64,000 nt of DNA from Mucilaginibacter sp. UR6-11 (GTDB taxonomy: Bacteria > Bacteroidota > Bacteroidia > Sphingobacteriales > Sphingobacteriaceae), in assembly GCF_020880695.1 (NCBI RefSeq), contig NZ_JAJIWO010000007.1:124001-188000 (forward strand), written 5' to 3'. Of this stretch, positions 8,454 to 17,421 are shown one piece after another. Under the pieces are notes generated by a model. It was not told the DNA's origin. It did not search any database and worked only from the letters and a program-made list of their open reading frames with translations. Positions within the stretch are counted from its first letter, which is position 1; each line of letters starts with the position of its first letter. Position numbers and translations under genes: made by a program.

Positions 8454-9311
8454 TTAAATGATGATTTGATTACCATTTTCATCAATGAAAATGAGTTTGT
8501 TAACCGAAGCAAAATACTTAAGCCAATATTTCTTATCAGGCGCGTTAACATTATACAGATCGTAATCGCCGGTATTGTCACTGCGCTTGGTTAGCTTGTA
8601 GCCAGCACTTGGATTTTGCTGAATCCAAGTGAAAGGGTCCTGCAAAAACTCATGCACATTGTTGATATAATACAGGCAACGCGGAATATGCAGAAAATAG
8701 TTAGGATCAACGGCTCCATTAAGTTCTACCAGGTCGCGTGTACCTGACGAGATCAGAAACAGCTGATGCTTAACGCGGCTGTAATTACCTAGCTGTCCCC
8801 AATAGTTCCACCAAACCGGTTTTTCCAGGCGGTTTGAAAAAGTAATTTGTTTGCTTCGTACCTCAATAGGCAAGTTGGTGCTGAAACCAGCGCCTCCGCT
8901 TACTACTAAAGTAATTTTTACCGTTTTATTTTGTAAAGCGGTATCGGTATTAAGCAATATCACGGGTACGTGCACTATGCCCGAGTCTGCCGGCATAGTA
9001 TAGCTGGCTTTAAGCGCCTCATAGTGCAATGCAGACACAGCTGTTGTTTTCTTCGGGTCGGCCGCCAATATGAAATTACGTGGCTGATGAACACGCTCGC
9101 CTGATGTGGTCACCTTTACCCAAACCGTGTCGCGCAATTGAGCGGGCGAATAGGCAAAGGTGTAAGTAAACGCCGTCGTATCGGTAACTGCCGTACCCAG
9201 GTAGATATTATCTTTACCGTCGGGCGAGCTATAGGTAATCAGATTTTCTTTTTTACAGCCTGCCAGCGCAATTACGCCGCCTATAGCTAAGAGTATCTTA
9301 TAAATTTTCAT
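8454..9311 (-). CDS. DUF4843 lipoprotein
   Basis: The product begins MKIYKILLAIGG and has a lipobox ending at LAGC, followed by KKEN, then a beta-rich DUF4843 domain (YLGTAVTDTTAFTYTFAY..., residues about 30-150) and a second half with aromatic motifs (KPVWWNYWGQLGNYS). I chose the ATG at 9311 rather than the TTG at 9323: it gives a compact signal peptide and leaves 12 bases after the SusD stop. DUF4843 proteins accompany SusC/SusD pairs together with PKD-like lipoproteins and probably take part in surface substrate capture. Substrate unknown. The length (285 residues) is normal for the family. Confidence 0.88.
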   Translation of the reverse strand: MKIYKILLAIGGVIALAGCKKENLITYSSPDGKDNIYLGTAVTDTTAFTYTFAYSPAQLRDTVWVKVTTSGERVHQPRNFILAADPKKTTAVSALHYEALKASYTMPADSGIVHVPVILLNTDTALQNKTVKITLVVSGGAGFSTNLPIEVRSKQITFSNRLEKPVWWNYWGQLGNYSRVKHQLFLISSGTRDLVELNGAVDPNYFLHIPRCLYYINNVHEFLQDPFTWIQQNPSAGYKLTKRSDNTGDYDLYNVNAPDKKYWLKYFASVNKLIFIDENGNQIII

Positions 9312-9323
9312 TTCACTATTCAA

Positions 9324-10802
9324 TTAGTTGTTACGGTAAGTAAGTTCATCCTGCGGTTTTGGGAACACGAAGATGTTGTTTGATGGCGGGGTTGTTTGAG
9401 TAGACGATACAACCACACCGTGATTTAATCGTTTGTACATATAAAACAACTGGTTCTCACCATAAAACTCTTTACGCGCCTCGGCCAGCAAGCGGGTTAT
9501 AAAAGCGTCCTTTGCAGGTACCGTGGTTAAAGTATTACCAATACCCCGTTTAGCGCGGATGGTGTTATAATAATCTAAGGCAGCTGTAGGGTTGGTATCA
9601 AAGCTTGCTTCGGCAGCTATGTAATACATTTCACTTAACCTTATCGCCGGGGCAACCAATGGATGCAGGTTTGCCTGCGAACCATTCTTGACATATTTTT
9701 GCAGTATGGCACGGTTAGCACCACCAGAAACTGAGGCGGTAGACACGAACCACTGTTTGTATCGCCAGTCATCAGCTCCATCTCCACCTATTTCGTAGAT
9801 ATCAGCTACCTGGTCAACAGTCGCGCTATACTTAGGGTCTGAACTGGTATACCGGTCCTGCAGAAAATTAATTTCATTTTGGGTATCAATAAACCAGGCA
9901 GCTACCAGTTCAGGATAAAAAATACGGTCGCGTTTGGTTATATCGCTTGCAAAGAAGTCATCCTGCTTGGTAAACGGAAATTTTTTCGCGTTAATAACTT
10001 CCAATGCGTTGCTTAGTGCATTTACATTGTCGCCTTCGTATAAATAAACCCGCGCCAGTTCGCCGCAAACCGCATAATAATTTAAGCGATGACGACGGTT
10101 CTGCATAAACAGATCATTCGAAGCCAGTTCAGTTGAATTGTTAGACGGCGGGTTACCAACCGGTGGATAACCAACGATATAACCACCAGACGAGATAGGA
10201 TCAGCTTTCAATAACGCTTTTGCCGCTTTTAAATCAGTAATTAACGAATCAATAGCTTGTTTTACGGTTGAATTAGGTGTGCTTTTAGTGGTTACCCTGG
10301 TAACATACGGGATGCCGGTTTGATTTGCGCCCGTTAAATACGACGGGGCAAACATCCGCAGCAAATCGAAATGCAGATAAGCGCGCAATGCCAGGGTCTC
10401 TCCTTTTATTAATTCGCGGTTTTTACCGTTAAAACCAACTTTTTGGTCATCAACAGATGCCAAAAGATAATTGCAATTGGCTATAGCGCGGTAAGCAGTA
10501 CTCCAGGTGTCGTAGTTTTTACTTACTACAGATGGCAGCGTATAGTTAAAATTAGCGGTCTGTTGCAGAACAATATCATTGAACTGGTAGTTCTGCGACA
10601 GAATATCGTTCATAAATGTAAGGTTTGCACCATACAGTGAGGTAGATGAACACAAACTGTAAATACCGTTAAGCGCCTCTTCAAAACCCTGTTCAGTTTG
10701 AAAAAGATCGGTTTTATCGATCTGCGAGGCGGGTTTAACATCCAGGAACTTGTTGCAGGATGTTAAGGCGATTAAAATGGCTATGTAAAATATTTTTTTC
10801 AT
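9324..10802 (-). CDS. SusD/RagB-family nutrient-binding lipoprotein
   Basis: The product has 492 residues. A lipoprotein signal (MKKIFYIAILIALTSC) is followed by the standard SusD start: NKFLDVKPASQIDKTDLF and the helical FEEALNGIYSLCSS region. TPR-like helices with GKNRELIKGETLALRAYLHFDLLRMFAP follow, and the C-terminal part has RLSEMYYIAAEA and NTIRAKRG, typical of the SusD fold. SusD proteins cap the SusC channel and deliver ligand to it. The gene begins 9 bases after the SusC stop. The accompanying protease and thioredoxin suggest a peptide or protein ligand rather than a glycan; this is inference from context only. Confidence 0.95.
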   Translation of the reverse strand: MKKIFYIAILIALTSCNKFLDVKPASQIDKTDLFQTEQGFEEALNGIYSLCSSTSLYGANLTFMNDILSQNYQFNDIVLQQTANFNYTLPSVVSKNYDTWSTAYRAIANCNYLLASVDDQKVGFNGKNRELIKGETLALRAYLHFDLLRMFAPSYLTGANQTGIPYVTRVTTKSTPNSTVKQAIDSLITDLKAAKALLKADPISSGGYIVGYPPVGNPPSNNSTELASNDLFMQNRRHRLNYYAVCGELARVYLYEGDNVNALSNALEVINAKKFPFTKQDDFFASDITKRDRIFYPELVAAWFIDTQNEINFLQDRYTSSDPKYSATVDQVADIYEIGGDGADDWRYKQWFVSTASVSGGANRAILQKYVKNGSQANLHPLVAPAIRLSEMYYIAAEASFDTNPTAALDYYNTIRAKRGIGNTLTTVPAKDAFITRLLAEARKEFYGENQLFYMYKRLNHGVVVSSTQTTPPSNNIFVFPKPQDELTYRNN

Positions 10803-10811
10803 GTCAGATTA

Positions 10812-13800
10812 TTAAAAAGTTGCCTGTATTGAACCGGTTAAACTGCGGGCATAAGGATATTGGATACCCCGCTCCTGCTGTATGGTAGAGCTATAGAAGG
10901 CATCGTTAACAGTTAATGTCGCACGTAATGAATGCATGCCTATTTTTTTGGCAAAGGTTTTCTTAACCTCGTAAGACAAGGTTACCGAAGGCAGATCGAT
11001 AGTGTTTTCGCGCTGTACGAAACGGGAAGTAGCATATGAAGTGCCCAGGTCGGCAACGTTTTTATATAAGGCCTTGTCGCCCGGCTTTTGCCAGCGTTCG
11101 GTCAACACACGGCTGTCAACATTAAATCTTGGATCTGCGTTCTCCACCCTATCAATCAATGTTTGATTAAATACTTGTCCGCCAAACTTGTAATGAAATT
11201 GAAAACTCAGTAAAAACTGTTTAAACGTAATATTGCTACCAACAAAACCTTCGGCTTTTGGCTCCATATTACCAATAGGCTGCTCATCAACTGCGTTCCA
11301 GTCGTAAGTAAGTGAGCCATCACGTTTCACTAAAATTTCTTTACCATTTTCCGGATCGATACCCATAGATTTTACACCCCAGATGGTATACAACGATTGC
11401 CCTTCCTGGTAATGCAATAAGGGAATACCCTGAGCCTTGTTATCAGCGTTGCTCTGGTAGTTATTTACAGCATCGTTATAAGCTTTTAATGCGTTTGATA
11501 TCTTTACAATGGTATTTTTATTGTGGGCCAGGTTACCAATAAAATTAATGTTAACATCCTGGGTTCTGTAAGCGTTTACAGTTACATATAACTCATACCC
11601 TTTATTGCTCATATCGCCCAGGTTGGCATCATACGTTGCAAAACCGGTTGATGGCGCGATATTGACGCTGTTCACCAATCCTTTGGTTAATTTGTAGTAA
11701 TAGTGCGGATTGATAACTACGCGATCTTTGAATAATCCCAACTCTAATGAGTAATCATAATTAGTGGTCTTTTGCCATTTCAGGTCTTGATTACCATAAG
11801 CGTTGACTACGGCACCCACGCCCGTTGAATACCAATCAGACTGGTAGTTGTAAGTGGTGTTTGCCAATGACGGCGGGAAGTTTACCGATCCGGTTAATCC
11901 GGTAGTGAAAGTCAGCTTTAAACGCGATACGGAAGAAAGATTATTTTTTATGAAATCCTCGTAATGCGCGTTCCAGCCTATACCACCGGCCCAGAACGGC
12001 GCTATACGCTGATTAGCACCGAAGGCTGATGATCCGTTGGCACTTAATGTCGCGTCCAGCAAATATTTGTTCCTGTAAGCGTAGTTAGCGGTAAAGAATT
12101 GCGATATGGTACGTGTAGTATAAACATTCCCGTCTGGCGAGCTATTTGGAGTATACGTACGCGCGAAACCTATATTGGTAAAACGGTCGTTAGAAAAACC
12201 ACGGGCCTGAAAACCTTTATAATCCTCGTTCGAAGTATATACCTGCGAGTTTAGTACCGCGTTAATAGAATGGTCGCCCAGTTGCTTATTGTAAACCAGC
12301 TTTATGTTACCGTTCAGTGTCAGCAAGTTATCTGCGGAATAATCATAGCTGCCGCGATTTTGAATATCAGAAGTTGGCCCGAAATAAAAGCTATTACTTA
12401 AAGGCGACACGAACTTGTCAGAAGTACTTTTGGTATTGATAACACTAAAAAGGCCGATTAACCGTAAGCCCGGAAGTATTTTCCAGTCGGCAGAAAAGTT
12501 ATCCTGGAACTCCAGATAGGCAGAGCGGTCAAAACTACCCAATGTAGACTCAAACAAAGGGTTATAAACTGGTTCATTTTTGATCTGATCAGGGCCTTTG
12601 GCATGCGTGTCTACCCGCCAGTTTGCAATTTCGCGGATATAATTTCCATTAGCGTCTCGTATCGGGTAGTAAGGGTTCATAGACACGTAGGTCGAAAAGT
12701 CGCCATATTCAGAATTCCTCGACTTGATTTGGCTAACTGTTACTTCGTTCTTAACCAACAAACTCCTGGTTGGATTATAGAAGAAGCTCATGCCACCGGT
12801 ATACCTGTCACGGCCCGAGCCTTTCATTACCCCGGGTGAGGTTTCATAACGAAGGTCAATACCGTAACGGAAAGTAGTGTCACCGCCTTCTGCATAAATG
12901 GAATGCTTCATGCCGTAGGCATTTTGCAGCGGTTGCGATAACCAGTAGCTATTAACACCACTTACTACGTTACGCAGCTTGCTATAATATTCCTGATCAA
13001 GCTGATCTTGCGAATTGGCCGTGTTGTTTACTGTGCTGTACAATCCGGCTAACTTTTCATATTGCAACTTGTCGGACGCGTTCAAAACATGGTAACCGGT
13101 CAAATCCGGGGCTTGAACTCGCAGTTCGGAGTTATAGGTTAGCTGTAATTTGCCGGGTGCTGGTGCGCGGGTGGTAATTACAATTACCCCGTTGGCGGCT
13201 TTTGAACCATAAACAGCGGTGGCGGCGGCGTCCTTTAAAATATTGATGGAAGCGATGCGGTTAATGTCCATGTCGACCACCTTCTCCAGCGAAACTTCGA
13301 ACCCATCAAGGATAAACACAGGCTGGTTATAACTGCTTGACAAGTCATTACGATTAATGATTGCTCCATTTACAGAGGGCAGGGTTGTTGAACCACGCAC
13401 CGTGATTTTTGGCAACGCGTTAGGGTTTGAGCCTAATATGTTATTATCAGCGATACGGAATGACGGATCAAAAGTGGCAATACTTTTAATGACGCTTTGC
13501 GGGTTAACCCTGCGCAGGTCATCACCACTAATGGTAACTGCAGAGCCGGTATAATTATCTCTTTTAATAACCTGGTAACCAGTTACTACCACATCATTTA
13601 CATGGTTACTGCGGATGGACAGTTGGATAACCAAGGGCTTGTTATCAATCACGGTTATTTCCTTAGTATTGTAACCGATATAGCTAATCACCAACACATC
13701 ACCCGCATTGGCGGCCAGCCCGAAATCGCCATTGGCATTCGTTTGCACATGTATGGGCTTATTTTTAACACTGATGTTCACGCCGATCAAAGGCTCGCGC

Positions 13801-14243
13801 GAAGCGCTATCAATAATTTTACCCTGGATGATCAAAGGCGCGGCAATAACAGAAACAGGCACAGGTTTTTCTGCCTTTGCTGGTTTAGCCGGACTAATAA
13901 CCACAGTTTTGTCTACAATGGTAAAATCTAATGCCAGTTGCTGCAAACAAGTCCGCATAGCTTCAGCTATCGTTGCGTTTTTCAAATCAACGTCCTGCGT
14001 TTGGCGGACATTGATTTTACCAGTATAAAAGAAAGTATAGCCGGTTTGCTTTTTGATGTCCTTAAACAAGGTTTCGAGGGAGGCGTTATGCCTTGAAATA
14101 GTCACCGTTTGGGCAAAACCCGCCGCAGAAAGCTGGAGGGCGCCTATCAGTAACAAGATGGTAGTCAACTTCATAACTACATAAGTTTTGCGCTTCGTCG
14201 CCTCTGAAAAAAACACAGAGCGGCAAAGAAAAATTAATTTCAT
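10812..14243 (-). CDS. SusC/RagA TonB-linked outer membrane transporter with STN domain
   Basis: The product is about 1143 residues from the chosen ATG (14243), which gives MKLIFLCRSVFF and a long signal region ending SAAGFAQ; a further in-frame extension upstream has no signal character. In order: STN secretin/TonB N-terminal domain (about 45-110), carboxypeptidase-like regulatory domain (IIQGKIIDSASREPLIGVNISV), TonB plug with VYGSKAANGVIVITT, and a long beta-barrel ending in ARSLTGSIQATF. The STN domain is the part that signals to FecR-type anti-sigma factors. It is co-oriented with FecR and sigma genes upstream and SusD downstream, so it is a transducing importer whose substrate turns on its own operon. 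Confidence 0.95.
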   Translation of the reverse strand: MKLIFLCRSVFFSEATKRKTYVVMKLTTILLLIGALQLSAAGFAQTVTISRHNASLETLFKDIKKQTGYTFFYTGKINVRQTQDVDLKNATIAEAMRTCLQQLALDFTIVDKTVVISPAKPAKAEKPVPVSVIAAPLIIQGKIIDSASREPLIGVNISVKNKPIHVQTNANGDFGLAANAGDVLVISYIGYNTKEITVIDNKPLVIQLSIRSNHVNDVVVTGYQVIKRDNYTGSAVTISGDDLRRVNPQSVIKSIATFDPSFRIADNNILGSNPNALPKITVRGSTTLPSVNGAIINRNDLSSSYNQPVFILDGFEVSLEKVVDMDINRIASINILKDAAATAVYGSKAANGVIVITTRAPAPGKLQLTYNSELRVQAPDLTGYHVLNASDKLQYEKLAGLYSTVNNTANSQDQLDQEYYSKLRNVVSGVNSYWLSQPLQNAYGMKHSIYAEGGDTTFRYGIDLRYETSPGVMKGSGRDRYTGGMSFFYNPTRSLLVKNEVTVSQIKSRNSEYGDFSTYVSMNPYYPIRDANGNYIREIANWRVDTHAKGPDQIKNEPVYNPLFESTLGSFDRSAYLEFQDNFSADWKILPGLRLIGLFSVINTKSTSDKFVSPLSNSFYFGPTSDIQNRGSYDYSADNLLTLNGNIKLVYNKQLGDHSINAVLNSQVYTSNEDYKGFQARGFSNDRFTNIGFARTYTPNSSPDGNVYTTRTISQFFTANYAYRNKYLLDATLSANGSSAFGANQRIAPFWAGGIGWNAHYEDFIKNNLSSVSRLKLTFTTGLTGSVNFPPSLANTTYNYQSDWYSTGVGAVVNAYGNQDLKWQKTTNYDYSLELGLFKDRVVINPHYYYKLTKGLVNSVNIAPSTGFATYDANLGDMSNKGYELYVTVNAYRTQDVNINFIGNLAHNKNTIVKISNALKAYNDAVNNYQSNADNKAQGIPLLHYQEGQSLYTIWGVKSMGIDPENGKEILVKRDGSLTYDWNAVDEQPIGNMEPKAEGFVGSNITFKQFLLSFQFHYKFGGQVFNQTLIDRVENADPRFNVDSRVLTERWQKPGDKALYKNVADLGTSYATSRFVQRENTIDLPSVTLSYEVKKTFAKKIGMHSLRATLTVNDAFYSSTIQQERGIQYPYARSLTGSIQATF

Positions 14244-14309
14244 ATTTTTGAAAAGAATGAGGTGATTAAAAAGCAGCAAAGTGTCAACATTGGCTGCTAA
14301 CCTTTTTAC

Positions 14310-14342
14310 AGCCGGCGGCACGCCAAATGCCCCGGCTTTTTT
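14310..14342. other. Hairpin in the leader between FecR and SusC
   Basis: A stem AGCCGG (14310-14315)/CCGGCT (14332-14337) is followed by a short T-run on the plus strand (14338-14342). On the minus strand, the direction of transcription here, it forms a hairpin in the SusC leader preceded by A-rich sequence but with no T-run after it. It could shape the mRNA leader of susC or act as a terminator for antisense transcripts. It lies about 65 bases upstream of the chosen SusC start. Confidence 0.4.
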
Positions 14343-14427
14343 ATTTCCTGAAAAGTTCTAGTCGAGTTTCTGCATAGTTTATAGTTTAATTGGTTAATAG
14401 TTTAGTTAATTATTAATTAGTAGTTCT

Positions 14428-15597
14428 TTATTTGCCGGACGTGTAAGTAGCTGTCAGGTGCCGGCCATTAATGTCAAAATGGACGTTATTGAGTTCCATG
14501 ATGCGGAGCACATCTGCCAGTCTGCTGGAACGTGTTATCTCACCGTAAAACTTCTCGTCAGGTAAATTGCCATTATAGCTCACATCAACATCATACCAGC
14601 GGGCAACTTGCCGCATAATGGTTTTAAGATCATCGCCAGCAAAAGAAAACAAGCCATTCTTCCAGGCAACTTCTTTATCAATGTCAACACTCTTTTTTGA
14701 AAGTTGTCCGTCAGCGTTAAGAATGGTTTGCTGCCCGGGCGTTATTTTAGTTTCGGCACTGCCTGCTGTTACGTCAACCAAGCCTTCAAGTAAAGTAGTT
14801 TTAACTGTAGCTTCGTTATCATAGGCATTTATATTAAAATGAGTACCCAATACGGTTACCGTTTGCGATCCAGAATTAACTTTGAAAGGATGCAATCTAT
14901 CTTTAGCCACTTCAAAATAGGCTTCGCCGGTTAGGCGCACCAAACGTTCGCCACCGTTAAAAACTACGGGATAGGTTATTGAAGAAGCTGCGTTTAACGT
15001 TACCTGCGTACCGTCTGGCAATACAACCTGGTATTGGCCGCCTTTAGGGGTAGAAATAGTATTTTGTCCGGTTAAACCATGGATTTTGTGATTCGCACCA
15101 AGAGTGTATACAATAAGCCCCTGCGCGTTTTTATGAATAAAGATGCCGGCTTGTTTGGCAATGACACCATTATTTGCAGTGCTCAGATCAATTTTTGAGC
15201 CATTGGCCAGTTGCAATGTGGCGCGATTACCGCCGGGCCTAATGCTGTTCTTGGCCTTAAGATCAAAGGCAGCCCGATCAATCGGTTTACGAAAAACCCA
15301 AATGCTACCGCCGATTAGTAAAAATAACGCAGCAGCAGCCGAGAGCCGTAATAACAAACGGCGATATATAAAGCGGTTTGGTCTGATTGTTTCCTTAGTT
15401 ATGCGTGCATTAAGGTTATATTTCATGCGCTGCTGTAAATCCCAGAACATTTCTTCGTTATCGTCTGTAATCAGGTCGTCGTTGACGTCAAACAGATCGT
15501 AAAATGATTCTAACAACTTAATTTCCTCCACTGAGGCAATACCTTTGCGGTATCGAATCAGCATTTGACGGAAATATTGCTTGTCTATATCTTTCAT
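14428..15597 (-). CDS. FecR-type anti-sigma factor
   Basis: The product has 389 residues. The cytoplasmic N-terminal part (about 1-85) binds the sigma factor. One membrane span follows (RRLLLRLSAAAALFLLIGGSIWVF, about 88-108), then the periplasmic FecR domain (about 180-280, with QVVLPDGTQVTLNAASSITYPV and LTGEAYFEVAKD) and the C-terminal DUF4974 domain (FYGEITRSSRLADVLRIMELN). It holds the adjacent ECF sigma factor inactive until the STN domain of the TonB receptor signals substrate. The gene order sigma, FecR, SusC, SusD is the usual arrangement. A 123-base gap separates it from the sigma gene. Confidence 0.95.
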   Translation of the reverse strand: MKDIDKQYFRQMLIRYRKGIASVEEIKLLESFYDLFDVNDDLITDDNEEMFWDLQQRMKYNLNARITKETIRPNRFIYRRLLLRLSAAAALFLLIGGSIWVFRKPIDRAAFDLKAKNSIRPGGNRATLQLANGSKIDLSTANNGVIAKQAGIFIHKNAQGLIVYTLGANHKIHGLTGQNTISTPKGGQYQVVLPDGTQVTLNAASSITYPVVFNGGERLVRLTGEAYFEVAKDRLHPFKVNSGSQTVTVLGTHFNINAYDNEATVKTTLLEGLVDVTAGSAETKITPGQQTILNADGQLSKKSVDIDKEVAWKNGLFSFAGDDLKTIMRQVARWYDVDVSYNGNLPDEKFYGEITRSSRLADVLRIMELNNVHFDINGRHLTATYTSGK

Positions 15598-15720
15598 GTT
15601 AAGCTTTTATAACTAAATGATCCGAAAAATTTCAAAAAGCCCAGTCACTTTAATTTTTTTTTAAAAAAATGTTAAAAGTTGGTTAAAAAAAGACACAAGT
15701 CGCCAAACCACTCAATCAGA

Positions 15721-16296
15721 TCAGCGGCGGAGAAGAAAAAAAAGTAAAGCAAATAAAAGCGATTCACGACAGGTAGCCAAGGCACGGCCCAAATGATTAC
15801 GGACAGTTTTTACCGATAATTGCAATTGGTCAGCAATCTGTTGGGTGTTGAGACCATCATCGTAACGTAAACGAAATATAATGCGCTGCTGGAGCGGCAG
15901 GCTATCAATTAGCTGGGCAAATGATTGAAGAAATTCGTTGTAAAGCAAATTGCTATCGGCACCGGCATGCAGCGTTTCTATCTCAAAAACAACATCAGAA
16001 AGCGACTCATATTTACTTTCCTTTTCCAAATGTTTAAACACGGCATTACGAACAGCAACAAATAAATACGCCGGCAAGTTGTCAATAACATCGCCCGATT
16101 CTCTTTTCCAAAGCTGAAAAAAAACCTCTTGGGTTATATCCTGCGCAGCGTCGGTATCGCTCAATCGTTTGTAAGCCTGATTGAGTACCTGTTTCCAGTA
16201 ACGGGTATACAAAGCGTCAAAAGCTTGCCGGCTGCCCTGGGCGAGCCATTCCAGTAGTTCCTGATCAGTTATTCCTGTTAACAATACTTTATCCAT
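15721..16296 (-). CDS. ECF RNA polymerase sigma factor
   Basis: The product has 191 residues from the ATG at 16296 (MDKVLLTGITDQELLEWLAQ); an upstream in-frame TTG would add 13 residues of no sigma character. Region 2 (about 20-90) includes FDALYTRYWKQVLNQAYKRL and DAAQDITQEVFFQLWK. Region 4 (about 125-180) has a helix-turn-helix (LNTQQIADQLQLSVKTVRNHLGRAL). It ends with a short hydrophobic tail (LLFALLFFLLRR), common in Bacteroidota ECF factors of FecI type. It should activate the SusC/SusD operon downstream and is controlled by the FecR protein next to it. Confidence 0.94.
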   Translation of the reverse strand: MDKVLLTGITDQELLEWLAQGSRQAFDALYTRYWKQVLNQAYKRLSDTDAAQDITQEVFFQLWKRESGDVIDNLPAYLFVAVRNAVFKHLEKESKYESLSDVVFEIETLHAGADSNLLYNEFLQSFAQLIDSLPLQQRIIFRLRYDDGLNTQQIADQLQLSVKTVRNHLGRALATCRESLLFALLFFLLRR

Positions 16297-16552
16297 CCAA
16301 TCAACTTTCTTCTCTCTTATAATCAGGCTTGGCAACCAGTTTGCGATCTACCAAAATAGCAAAAAAAATTAAAATAAAACCTGTGACTTGCATACAGACC
16401 AAATTACGGGAAGGCGAAAACTTTCAATCAGAATTTCCTAATCGCGGCTATAGCATACTGGCAGCGATCTAAAAGCTTCACTATATATTGGTTGACGAAG
16501 TAATTAATCTGAAAATTGCTTCGAAAAACATACGTGATAGGAAACAAATTGC

Positions 16553-16580
16553 AAACAAGCAGACTTGTGTCGGCTTGTTT
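16553..16580. other. Inverted repeat in the divergent intergenic region
   Basis: The 470-base region 16297-16766 between the two divergent sigma genes holds no credible gene. It contains a perfect 8-bp inverted repeat, AAACAAGC (16553-16560) and GCTTGTTT (16573-16580), spaced by 12 bases and followed by GATTTTAG. It could be an operator or a weak terminator. The remainder of the region shows only promoter-like sequence near its right end. Confidence 0.3.
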
Positions 16581-16711
16581 GATTTTAGGCACCTTCAAAC
16601 CAATCTTAGTCGTGCTTGATATAGGCTGGTACCATTCGCAATCATCTCTGATAGTTATTTAGCCCTTAATATTTGGATTTTCTCTGCCTGACCGCCAGGA
16701 CCTGGAGCCAC

Positions 16712-16743
16712 TTGTCCAAACCGATAAAATTGCATTACATTTG
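16712..16743 (+). promoter_or_regulatory. Predicted Bacteroidota-type promoter of the second sigma gene
   Basis: TACATTTG (16736-16743) matches exactly the Bacteroidota -7 consensus TAnnTTTG. A TTG (16712-16714) lies 21 bases upstream, matching the -33 element spacing. The sigma gene ATG follows 23 bases after the -7 element, which would give a short leader. No other exact match was found in the intergenic regions I checked by eye. A start-site mapping would settle it. Confidence 0.42.
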
Positions 16744-16766
16744 GCCAGCGGTAATTCTATTAATAA

Positions 16767-17351
16767 ATGACTAAACACGATTCTTTAACCGATCTGCACC
16801 TGGTAGATCTATTGAAAGAAGATGATGAAGCTGCTTTTACCGAAATTTATCGTCGTTACGCCGCAAAATTAGCCAGCTTTGCAAGCTCCAGGTTATACGA
16901 TCTTGAAGAAGCGCGGGATATTATTCATGACGTATTTGTGAAGTTTTGGGAACAAAGAAAGCTGTTAAAAATTGATAGAAATTTAGAAGCTTATTTATTT
17001 ACCCTGGTTCGCTATCGCATCGTTGATAAGATCAGGAAAAACATCACAAGCGAAGCCTACGCAGAGCTGACACTTGCTTTACAAACAACATTTGCAGATG
17101 AGATTGAACAACAGATCGCCGCGAAAGAATTAAAACAGCAGATCGGCAAAGCAATTGACGAATTATCCCCCAGAGTAAAAGAGATCTATCAACTCAGCCG
17201 CGAAGAAAATTTAAGTATCTCTGAAATCGCTGTTAAGCTGCAGCTTTCTGAACAAACAGTAAAAAATCAACTAACTGTTGCATTGAAGCATTTAAGGCAG
17301 TCATTGACACTTTTATCTGTTTCTGCACTGATTTATTGGTGCCTCTCTTAG
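16767..17351 (+). CDS. ECF RNA polymerase sigma factor (second module)
   Basis: The product has 194 residues. Region 2 is visible as FTEIYRRYAAKLASFASSRL and EARDIIHDVFVKFWEQR (about 25-75). Region 4 is VKEIYQLSREENLSISEIAV followed by KLQLSEQTVKNQLTVALKHL (about 135-178). A hydrophobic tail (LTLLSVSALIYWCLS) closes the protein. It is divergent from the first sigma gene and heads a FecR/TonB-receptor unit on the plus strand. A TAnnTTTG promoter lies just upstream. It most likely drives the TonB receptor gene at 18.6-21.3 kb when released by its FecR partner. Confidence 0.94.
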   Translation: MTKHDSLTDLHLVDLLKEDDEAAFTEIYRRYAAKLASFASSRLYDLEEARDIIHDVFVKFWEQRKLLKIDRNLEAYLFTLVRYRIVDKIRKNITSEAYAELTLALQTTFADEIEQQIAAKELKQQIGKAIDELSPRVKEIYQLSREENLSISEIAVKLQLSEQTVKNQLTVALKHLRQSLTLLSVSALIYWCLS

Positions 17352-17421
17352 TACGTTTTATTCTATTAAAAAAATCATTTTTATATGGTACTAAACTGTG
17401 TTCAGCACGACTATTGTCAAA

